The notes under the pieces were generated by a model. That model did no database searches, was not told where the DNA came from, and worked only from the letters and a program-made list of their open reading frames with translations. DNA of 64,000 bases from Pegoplata infirma. Lineage: Eukaryota; Arthropoda; Insecta; Diptera; Anthomyiidae. A program made the position numbers and the translations under genes. Position 1 is the stretch's first letter, and every line of letters begins with the position of its first letter. The stretch spans positions 14,532,330 to 14,596,329 of the forward strand of contig OY992538.1 in assembly GCA_963921195.1 (NCBI GenBank). The letters are read 5' to 3'. This document shows, piece by piece, positions 25,010 through 35,500 of the stretch.

Positions 25010-26234
25010 TAGGTCAAAAATTTTCGCGTTTTGACACATCAAAAAGCACTAGATCTAGCGCGAAAAGCACTAAGTTGGCATCCCTGGTCACCAGAGTCAT
25101 ACACGCAAAAAAAAAATCTGTGTAAGATTGAGCAATCCTACTTGGTAAAACTTTTTTCATACCAAAAAAATTTTTTAACCAAATTTTTGCTAAAATTATG
25201 CTTGTCGATGTTAAAGTAACATAATTAGTTTTTTATGTAAAATAACCAAGTAGCTTGCACAATAACGCAAATTACTTGCACAAAAATTTATCGAAAGAAA
25301 ACAACAACAAAAAACAAAACAAACACAGACCGCCATATTCATTTTGTATTTTTGTGTGCGTGCTTCGTTTATTTTTTGTGTTATAAAAAGGAAATTGATA
25401 AATAAAATTTAAAATAAATTAATAAATAAATAATTAGTTTTTTAAAAGATAAATAAATGTAAGATAAAAAAATGCTAAAGTTAAGTTTGCAGTCATAACT
25501 TAAAACACCATTCATTTAGCAAAACCAATGGAGTCCCAGACGTTTGTTTCAATGAATTACAAATGGAATGATTAAGTGAGTATACCCCAATTCCGAAGAC
25601 ACCAATAAGGTTTAATAGATTTTTAGTTAAAAAATAGTGTTTGGTAATAATTTTCTATTTTTACACTCAACCCAAAAATCATTGTATTCCCAAAGAAAAT
25701 CATTGTAAATTCAACAGAAATCATTGTTGATTTTGACCCTACAAATATTTATGTTGATTTTAATAAAAATTGTTGTCAGTTTTTGTAAAAGTTTATCAAC
25801 TCGTTTTTTTGTAAATCAACTCGTATTTTTTGTAAACTCAACTCATATTTTTGTTGATATAAGAAATATTATTAATAAAAAAAAGCTTGTTGTTATTTGT
25901 TAATATTCTTTTATTAAGTAAAAATCACAATATTTTTTAGAATTATCACCGGCTTTTTAAGCTGCAATATTTCACCACAAGATTTTCACACACTTCGTTT
26001 ATTTATGTTTTGCACTCGTAAGCCATTCTCCAGTTTTCTAATGACACCAAATCAAAAGCCTTAAAAAAAACAAACAAAAGTATAATATAGTATAAATACA
26101 TAAAGTAACTAATGTATTTTATTACTTACCAAATATTTACAGATCAGAATCTGATCATCAGATCCTATTTTTATTTATTTTTATAATATTAAATATTTTT
26201 ATAAGAAACAAACACATAAAATAATTTTATAATA

Positions 26235-26976
26235 GGCCATTTACATATACCTCGAAATCCAAAAAAAATGGGATTTCAATGAAAATCCAAGTAAATCCAA
26301 TTACTTTTTTGGATTTCAAATGTCAAATCCCATACAAAAAAAACTTGGATTTTGGGAAAATCGCAATTTAAAATCCAAAAAAATTCTACTACTTAATTGT
26401 ACAACTATGGGTTTTCCCAAAATAATCATCCCTAATGCTTTTTTTACAACGCTGCACGCGATTTTTTATCAGCTGTTGTTATTTTTTATAAAGTAAAAAA
26501 ACAATTAAAATTTATTTTTTTAAAACTATTAAAAGATTAATTAAAACAATGTTTAACAATGTTTCATTTAAAATTTACCATTGCAAATGGTAAACGCACA
26601 ATTTAGTTGACCAATTTGGTCTTCCTAACAAAGAAAAACACTCAATGGTGGTGGCCCCAAACTTGGCAAAAATGTTAATTTTCTTGCATTTAAAGAAGCA
26701 GCTCTACATAAAAACACATTTTTTGATATTGTGGTCCCAACATATACTAGTGGGATTGAAAATATTGGCTCCGGCAAAGAAAAATCATTGTTTTTAGAAA
26801 TATTTATAAAATTGGGTAATTTTCCAACTAACAACCCTGTACACAAATCAAAAGAAAATACAGAGTTAGTACAAACAAAATCCCGCTAAATGTCAAAAAA
26901 GCATATGTAAACGGTATAGATTTTAATTGGATTTGAAATCCAAATTTATGTGGATTTCGGGTTATATGTAAATAGC
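26235..26976. mobile_element. TIR element nested in MITE A copy 3
   Basis: The ends are GGCCATTTACATATACC and GGTTATATGTAAATAGC (inverted), flanked by ATA on both sides. The 742-bp interior contains an open plus-strand frame (26630-26888). The 3-bp duplication resembles the PIF/Harbinger group. Confidence 0.75.
26630..26888 (+). other. Open frame of about 86 codons without ATG, unrecognised
   Basis: Between two stops the frame reads 86 codons (26628-26885, then TAA), including GGGPKLGKNVNFLAFKEA and FFDIVVPTYTSGIENIGSG. Its composition looks more like ordinary protein than the surrounding AT noise, but there is no start codon and I recognise no family. It could be a transposase or captured-exon remnant. 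Confidence 0.25.
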
Positions 26977-26985
26977 ATATAATAT

Positions 26986-27120
26986 GGAGTTCACACTAGC
27001 GACTTTAAACAAGTTGTTTAACAAAACACCAGTAACAGAATAAAAACGTAATGGATACAGAACAAAGACTTTTTTAAACATCTCACTTTTAAACACTTCA
27101 AAACAGCAAGTGTGAACGCC
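26986..27120. mobile_element. Short 135-bp inverted-repeat element
   Basis: Left end GGAGTTCACACTAGC, right end complementary to GGCGTTCACACTTGC. It sits at the right side of the 26235-26976 element, and the interrupted MITE sequence resumes straight after it. Target duplication not resolved. Confidence 0.6.
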
Positions 27121-27781
27121 GTATAAGAGACAAACAAATTTCACATTGCAATGCATTGCTACCAACTTGATAATACAAAAATGAACGAACAGGGTTGTTT
27201 TTTCTATTTTGGTTTTATCTATTGAATTCTGTATAAGCGATGTAAAGAGTTGATTCAACTTTACTGATTATTCAACGATATCAACATTAATTTTTGTTGA
27301 ATACGGCAATATTCTGTAAAACTTGATCTACAATGGGTTTACTAATTTTTCTACTAAGATATTTCTATGAGTGTACAGGGTACTGCTAAATAAATTTTTG
27401 AAGCTATGGCGAATCCTTCACTACAATAAAGAGCGTGGGCACCAGTCCTCCCTTTAACTATAAAATTAAAACCTAAAAACTCATTTATATAGCAAAGCCA
27501 ATGGAGTCCAGACCTATTTTGATGAGTTACAAATGGAATCACAATGTAAGTGTTCGTTCCTCCTAACCAAAAGACCAATGGGGTTTACTAGTTTTCTAAA
27601 TTAAAAATTTATGTTTTGTAATAATTTTCTATTTTAACAGGATGCTTTTAAATAAATTCGTGAAGCTATAGCGGATCCTTCACTTCAAGAAAAAGCGTAG
27701 GCAGCAGTCACTGGAGAAAATTGTACATAAAGGGTCAGTTGGTCGGTGGTAAATAAAATCCTACACAACATTTATTATATT

Positions 27782-28071
27782 GGCATCTGTTCTGTCTTTC
27801 ACAACTTTTCAATTCACATGAAAATTTCCGAATCACATGAAATCAAGTTTAGTGTTTAATTGATCATGTTTTCATTCGAAGTTGAAACCGAACAATTAAA
27901 GTTTAAAAAATTGTAAAGAAAAAAGAGCATTCGTTTTACTTTCACCAAATTTTATTTATGTGAAACAAAACGAAAAAGAAATTCGGATGTGAAATCTGGA
28001 ACACCAAAAAAATTCGGAAATTTTCATTTTCAAATTTTTTATGTGAATTACTTTTTTTTTGAACAGCGGCC
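27782..28071 (+). mobile_element. MITE family B, copy 3
   Basis: Starts GGCATCTGTTCTGTC and ends GAACAGCGGCC, flanked by ATT on both sides. It lies within the 25102-28404 element. Confidence 0.85.
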
Positions 28072-28406
28072 ATTAATATGGATTTATTCTGTGAAAATTT
28101 TAAATTCAACAAATATACAAATTTTTACAAAAATTTTATAGAAAATTTATTTTAGCATAAATGTGGTAATTTTTAGCATTATTTTTAGTCACCTGTTCTA
28201 ATAATTTTGGTATATTTCACCATATTTCTTTTGGTATATTTTACCAAGTTTTTGCTTAAATAGCATTAGCATTTTCTTCAAAATTTTTTACATAAGTGTT
28301 TTGGATAAATTACGAAAACTACTTCGTCGGTTGTAGTTTTAGCATATTTTTGGTAAAATTATGCCAGATTTATGCTCACTCCGACACAGATTTTTTTTTG
28401 CGTGTA

Positions 28407-29835
28407 GAGTAATCTAACAAATGGCGTTTGAAAAAGTAGCAAACAAAAACCATATGGTATTGTTTACGAAATTTTATCACAAATCGAAATGTGAGCGAGA
28501 TGGAAGATACCAGTTTTGCAGTGAGAATGTAGATTGTTTTTTGTCTCTCTTTGCTTTACTTTAGTTTGGAATTGCCAGAATTTTCCAATTATCTTTGATG
28601 ATGCCAGATCTACAAAACGGTCGATTGATTACTTTATAACTTTGGCCTCCATATTGAAAGTACCAAAATTATAATGCTTGCTGCATGTCTATATGTTCTG
28701 TGATAGAAAACAAAAAAGAATAGGAGAAAAGAAACATAAAAATTTGACAGCTACAACAACAAAATACATGGGGTTCGTTTTTCTTGTTTTCTTGGTCAGA
28801 GAAGCAAGCCGATCGGTTCAAAACCGGCGGCGCGTCGCCGCCGACCGTTTTTTACATTCTACGCCGCCATTTTTTTACATTTTAAGCCGCTGGGATCCGC
28901 TTAAAACAAGCCGCCGAATCAGTCGACTCCGATCGACTCATCATTACAAAATTCAAAACACAAATTCACAAAAATACTACTCCGCAACAAAAAGGAAAAA
29001 TGGGCCGATGATTGAACAGCCGCCGGCTAAAAACTGCAAACGCCGCCGCCGGCAAGCAAAATTGGTCACGCCGCCGCCGAAAATTTCTTGTCGGCTTGGT
29101 TGCCTGTTCTTAAAAAAGCGAGAGAAAATAAAAAAATTGTAGAGGAATTTGGAATTTTTCTACATAAAATTAATCGTAAAAAAATAAAGCAATTTGTGCA
29201 AAAAAATTATGAAGTGTTAAATTAATCTAATAAAAAATTGAATCACTAAAGTTATTTAAAGTTCTGTATTTATGTAAAAAGTTTAATTCGTATAGTGATT
29301 TTATAGTTGCTGTTGTTCTGTTGTATGTAAGTGCGTGGCCCCCGGAATCGATTTTCACTCTTGAACATGGATACATAGATTTGTGCCAGAAATTTTTTAG
29401 TTACAGGGCTTTTTATCTAAGCTCTGTATAAACAACAAAAACTAGAAAAATTAAGAAATAAAGTTTAAAGAAATGCAAAAAGCTATATAAAAATTCTGTT
29501 ACAAAAGCAAAAAAAAAAAACAAAATTGTTTAGAGGAAAATTCCAATTAAAAATTTTTCTTCCATTCGTTTTTCAAGTGTCAATTGTTGCAAGAAGAAGC
29601 ATTAACTTGCAGTTGGCGTGTGTGCTTTTGTGTTAGTGAGTATGCATGTGTGTACGATCGCCAAATAAAAAAAATTAAAAAAAAAAAAGACAAACCTTGC
29701 GCAACATACACATTCTTACTTATAATCTTATGAGAAAAAGAAGAAAATAATAAAATAAATTAGAAAAAAAATAATAAATCTTAAAAAAAACAGTAATAAA
29801 TTATAAAGGTTTAAACCTTTTGCGGATATTGTGAT
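28407..29835 (+). other. 5' flank and probable 5' UTR of SNRK
   Basis: Non-coding region before the SNRK start. It includes a GC-rich island (28800-29110) in otherwise AT-rich DNA. The stretch from about 29150 to 29835 looks like a leader, with A-rich and T-rich runs. The transcription start cannot be placed. Confidence 0.4.
28800..29110. other. CCG-rich island upstream of SNRK
   Basis: Dense in GCCGCC/GGCGGC. The left part has CAAGCCGATCGG and the right part TCGGCTTGGTTGC, so the ends are loosely inverted. An open frame across it (28678-29142) is arginine-rich with no recognisable domain, and I do not call it a gene. It may be a GC-rich repeat or a promoter element. Confidence 0.4.
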
Positions 29836-32505
29836 ATGCAACATCAGCATACCAGAACCTTGGAAGCTTCGGCTGCTGCTCATACATCTGGTGGTGCTTC
29901 GTATGATGGTAAAATTGCTGGCCTCTATGATTTGGAAGAGACATTGGGTTCGGGTCATTTTGCAGTGGTCAAATTGGCACGACATGTTTTTACGGGAGCC
30001 AAAGTTGCCGTCAAGGTAGTTGACAAAACAAAACTAGATGAAGTATCCAAGGCCCATTTATTCCAGGAAGTTAGGTTAGTACAAAACGGATAGAATATGA
30101 AAAACACTGTGACATATTCTAACTTCTTTTTTTATTTATTAATAGATGCATGAAATTGGTTCAACATCCCCATGTTGTACGTTTATATGAAGTCATTGAT
30201 ACACAAACCAAATTATATTTAGTTTTGGAATTGGGTGATGGTGGCGATCTCTATGATTACATTATGAAACATGATGGTGGTCTTACAGAAAATTTGGCAC
30301 GTAAATATTTTCGTCAAATATTGCGTGCCATCACCTACTGTCATCAATTGCATGTTGTACATAGGTATATAACACAAAAAAAAACCCTCACAAGCATTGG
30401 CGTAGGAAGCCAACATTTCTGGGGGGGGGGCTAAAGCCCCCCTAGATTTTTTATAATTTTTTGGTATTTTTTTTTTAATAGAAAAACCTAGACCTATTCC
30501 TGAAGCGTTCCCTTTAACATGCGTCTAGGTGTCCTAGAAACGAATGCCCCCGAAAGCGGTTAAAAATTCATATTTTTTTGTTTTTAAATTTTGATTCTGT
30601 AGATTTTTCGGAAATTTAGAACTCCTAGCTAGATATGTTTTGAGAATGAAAGATTTTTCATGTTTTTCCTATAGTAAAATCATTAGATTACTAGGATTTT
30701 TTTTAAGAAAAAGTTCTGATGATTGCAAAAGTTGATGATTATTAGTCAAAATTCTCAGATTCTTTCTTTCAATAACTTTTGTCTATAAAAAACCCCTTAG
30801 AATTTAGAAACTTTTTTAATCAAAGAAGTTAAAATGTTTTCCCGAAGGTAAAACCCTAAGATTCGGTAAAGTTTTTATCACTGACAAAAACATCAGATTC
30901 ATATAAAAACTTTTTTCAATAATTCAGACTATTTTTCAATGGGAAAAACTATTAGATCTTATATAATAATCATTACGAGTCCTTAAGACTCATTGAATAA
31001 TCATAACGAGTCCTAAAGACTCATTACATATTATTATTATTTATTGTTGCAAAAATTAATGAAATCATTAAATTATTAAAAAAAAAAAAATTTGCATGAT
31101 TAAAATTCTGGGGGGGGCTAAAATTATTCTGGGGGGGCTAAGCCCCCCCCAGACAGGGCTATCTACGCCTATGCTCACAAGGAGGAAGATAATAAATAAA
31201 TATATAAATAAAACACATTAATCGATTTTTTTGACCTTTTCATCATTTATCTTACAGAGATCTTAAGCCTGAGAATGTGGTGTTCTTTGAAAAATTGGGT
31301 GTTGTTAAGTTAACCGATTTTGGTTTTAGTAATAAATTTTCACCCGGCCAGAAGTTGGAAACATTTTGTGGTAGTTTGGCTTATTCAGCACCAGAAATAT
31401 TATTAGGTGATTCATATGATGCTCCAGCTGTGGGTAAGTCTAATGTATTAAAATTATTTAACACTATATGTCTGTCTGTTGAAATTGCGATCAAGGTAAA
31501 AATATAACTCAAAGAAGACTGCATCTATAATAGTGGTATTAACTTCAGCACTTTTTACCCTTGAAAAATTGCGAAATGCTAAATTTTTAATGCTTCGAGC
31601 AGTTTGGTATTGCATTTTATTGCATACTTGCAATAAACTGCTTCAAGCAGTTTGGTTTTGCATTTCAAGGAAATCAGTATAGAGGTATAAAAGTTATGAA
31701 CAAAAATATTCGGCGGGTACCCAGCTGATAAAAAACAAAATCACCGCTGACATACTGCTGACCCTTCCTTTATGAAATTGCCGACATCTTTATACAATTT
31801 TTCCAAATGTTCACAAGGACAAGGCAGCAGTGTCCACCAGCATCGGTGACCATCAACAATGCTTTTATACAATCGCCGGCAAACTGCTGACTTTTCCTTG
31901 GGACATTTGGAAAAATTGTATGAAAATGTCATCTATTTTATAAAGGTAGGGTCATCAGTATGTCAGGGATGACTTTTTTGCCGACTGGGTAGCTTTAGGG
32001 GACATTTTCATTTCGCGATAAATGTTCTCAAATTGATTTATTATGATTTTTGCACATAAGTAATAAAATTTTATCATTATTTAAATAATTTCCACCCCCG
32101 CAGAAAAAATATTTTTGTTTAATCCCCTGGGTTCAAGTGTAGGACTTTGCACTTTTCTTTTTTCCATAGGAAACTTTTCCCCCTGATCCGATATTGCACA
32201 TTTAAGAACTTAAACCTGCCTATAAACACAAGACATATTTGTGCCAAACTTCGGAAGTTCTTTTGGTTTGGACTCCATTGTGCTTTACACAGAGGTACAG
32301 ACATACGGACATCACTACACCATCTATAGATGTATTTTGAAAAAGATCAATTGAAATCCCAAGATTCAAACTTTCTATTCGTAATTCAAAAATTTCATTT
32401 GTAATTCAAAAGTTTCAATTGTAATTCAAAGGTTCAAATTGTTGTTCGAAAAATAATTCTAATTCGTTACACCATTTACAAATGTTTTTCGGAAAAGATC
32501 AATTG

Positions 32506-32545
<40 letters not shown>

Positions 32546-35500
32546 AGTTCTACTTGTAATTCCAAAATTCCATTTCTAATTCGAAAATTCTATTTGTAAT
32601 TCAAAAATTCCATTTGTATTTCGAAAATTCCATTTGCAATTCGAAAATTCCAATTTTAATTCGACAAAGATCAATTGTAATTCGAAATATATTAATTGCA
32701 ATTCGATAACAGTAATAGCAATTCATATAAGATCAATTGTAATTCGATAGCAATCAATTGTAATTCAATTATATCAATTTTAATTCGAAACACATCAATT
32801 GTAAAATTTGTAATTCGAAAAAGATCAATTGTAATTCGACAAAGATCAATCGTAATTAAAGAATGATAAATTTTAATTAACATAAATCAATTGTCATTCC
32901 AAAAAGATCAATTGTAATTTGAAATAAATTAATTAATATTCCAAAAAGATCAATTGTAATTTGAAATAAATTAATTAATATTCCAAAATAATCAATTTTA
33001 ATTCGAAAAAGATCAACAGCCATTCGAAAAAAAAAATTAAAGGGCTTATTGTAAAAACTTAATACGCCACATTTTATTTTTTGATGCTTTTCGCGTTCTT
33101 CTAGAGTTTTCCAGATATAAATGTATTTGGTAGAAGCCGTGCTTCAACCTATAAAAAGACTCCTGCAAATGAAACATTTTAATGTCGAAAGAAGTTTTAA
33201 GTCTTGCACTTGGACGCCGGAGATGAGAAAATCTGTTTTTTTGGCCCGCCCCCTTTTGTGGGCGTGTATATTAAAAAAATATTTAAATAATGATAAAATT
33301 GTATTTACTTAAGTATTATAATAAATTAATTTGTAAACTAAACCGCAAGGGGGAAATTGAAGCATATGACCTCTGCCGACCCCTACCCCACAAAAAAAAC
33401 GCACAATTATTTTTTTTACATGTTGGAGGGTATCAAAGATTCGACACAGTCGAATATAAAACTATTAGAGGTATTCGGAGTCTTGTTGCCAGCCCTGGCA
33501 ATGTAGCAAAAGAGTACTTCTTTCAAAAAATACATGTATTTTGAAAGGTAATTTGAAAAAGTGCTCTTTTACCACCAGTACTAGGTCTGGCAATTAAGAC
33601 TCTGAATACCTCTATTGTTTTTTTTTACATTAAAAAAATTACAATTACAAAAATGTTTTTAGAATTTTAACTTTTTTACTTATTTTACCGTCATACTCTT
33701 TTCTAAACAATTTTTCTCCTTTTAGATATTTGGTCCTTAGGAGTTATTTTATATATGTTAGTATGTGGTCAACCACCCTTCGAAAAGGCCAATGATTCCG
33801 AAACTTTAACAATGATTATGGATTGTAAATATACAGTTCCACCACAAATATCTTCAACATGTCGTAAGTTAATAGCTTCTATGCTAGTAAGAGATCCTAA
33901 AAAACGTGCTACTCTTGAACAAATTGCATCGGATGCCTGGGTTAAAGAAAGTCCCGAGGGGGACAATACAGATTTTTTACCCTTAATAAGTCGCCAGCAG
34001 TTAAGTGAAGAAGATCATGCTTTTATTATACAAAAAATGATAAATGGCAACATAGCGCCCAAAGAGGATATTTTACAGTAAGATTTTAAAGAATATGCAA
34101 TTTACATATATTTTTATTAAATATTTTTTAATTTTGTTAAATTTTCAGAGCTTTAGATAAGGATAAATATAATCATATAACAGCCACATATTTTCTTTTA
34201 GCAGAAATGCGTCTTCGTAAACGAAGAGAAGAACAACATTTAAAACAAAATCCCCATTTGGCTTTAGGAAAAAAGTAAGTTTTTGTTTAGCAAAGTACAA
34301 TGTATACACCATTTACTGATGTAATTAAAAAAATTTCAACTGTAAACCAAAGATTCTAATTGTAACTCGAAACTTTTATATTGTAGTTCGAAGATTCTAC
34401 TTGATTTGAATATTTCATTTGTAGTTCAAAATTTTAAATTGCAATTCGTAAAAGCTCAACTGAATTTCAAATCGAATCTTCAAATTACAATTGCAATTTT
34501 TAAATATGAAATGCAATCTTCGAATTTTAAATGGAATCTTCGAATTACAATTTATCTTTTTCGAATTAAATCTGTAAATGGTGTAGTTTTATTATTTTTT
34601 TTTTAATATTAAAAAAAACACAATCATAACTAAAAAACTTCCTACATTTTTCATATGTTGACCTATTACAAAAAGAAATATTATTGGTGGTGTGGGGCTG
34701 GGGCGTGCTCAAGTACCGGATAATAAAGATAAACCCTTAGAGGGTGGCAAACAAATGGTGGTGCCCATTAATATAGTATGTGCACCAGAGCCACTACAGA
34801 ATGAAATAAAAACGGTGTGTTTTCACTTTTCTACTATTTGTATTCTATTTATTAACCTTTAGCTAGAAACACTTAACTTGATTTATTTTTTTAATTGATT
34901 TAACCAAACTAACTCAATTTTACTATGTTTTATTTATAAATGTAAAGGACAAACGCACCAGAAAATGTAGTATTGTGCGTGAAGAGGATGAAGAAGATTC
35001 ATCACACGAACTCTCCTGTGAGGGCAATGAATTAAAGGTGGCCGTTACAAGACGTGAATCCATATCGGATGGGCGATTGAATCGTTCTGTACAGGAAAAA
35101 TGTTCAAATGTAGTTTCAACAGGTGCCTCTAACAAATGTGGTGGTGATGCGGTCGATACAGATGCTGATGATATGGATACCCAAGCAAAAATGGTTGTAT
35201 CAGTTGACGCTGCGCTGGCGCAAAAACTTAAACAAATTGACAAAGATGCAACAATTGAAGATAAAGAATTGCAACAAAATGATACTTTAGACAAATCACT
35301 TGAAATGCAAGACACTTTAAGAGGTTTAAAAGAATTGGAAATAGGAAAACTTAAACATTTACCGGGTAAAAATCCAGTGATGACACATAGACGTCACTCG
35401 AAGCTGAATAAAATACGTACGCCTTCTTGCAGCAGTTCGGAAGCATCAGATGATGATACTAAAAGTCGTAGTAAAAAAAAGATGCACAAATTAGTAGGTG

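Larger units (their letters stand above)
23617..25086. mobile_element. hAT-type non-autonomous element (8-bp TSD GTCACCAG)
   Basis: The terminal inverted repeats are CAGAGATGCCAACT and CAGGGATGCCAACT. GTCACCAG is duplicated exactly at 23609-23616 and 25087-25094. CA(G)-starting ends and an 8-bp duplication are hallmarks of hAT transposons. It has no transposase. It hosts a DINE-like fragment (about 23830-24115) and MITE family A copy 2. Confidence 0.9.
25664..27373 (-). mobile_element. MITE family A, copy 3, interrupted by two insertions
   Basis: Reverse orientation: starts CACTCAACCCAAAAATC and ends CTATGAGTG, with TA outside (25662-25663, 27374-27375). It aligns with copies 1 and 2 except for about 890 inserted bases from 26232 to 27121. 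Confidence 0.88.
25102..28404. mobile_element. TIR element hosting several nested insertions
   Basis: The ends are CACGCAAAAAAAAAATCTGTG and its reverse complement (CACAGATTTTTTTTTGCGTG), with TA on both sides (25100-25101, 28405-28406). It begins only seven bases after the hAT element's right target duplication. Inside lie MITE A copy 3 (itself hit twice), MITE B copy 3, and two copies of an exon-like block. No intact transposase is visible. Confidence 0.8.

Noticed and set aside
28678..29142. Plus-strand ORF of 154 codons upstream of SNRK
   Set aside because: Arginine-rich translation of the CCG island with no domain, no splice context and no similarity I recognise.
34923..35315. Minus-strand ORF of 130 codons rich in serine
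   Set aside because: Antisense to SNRK exon 7, which is in frame with the flanking exons.
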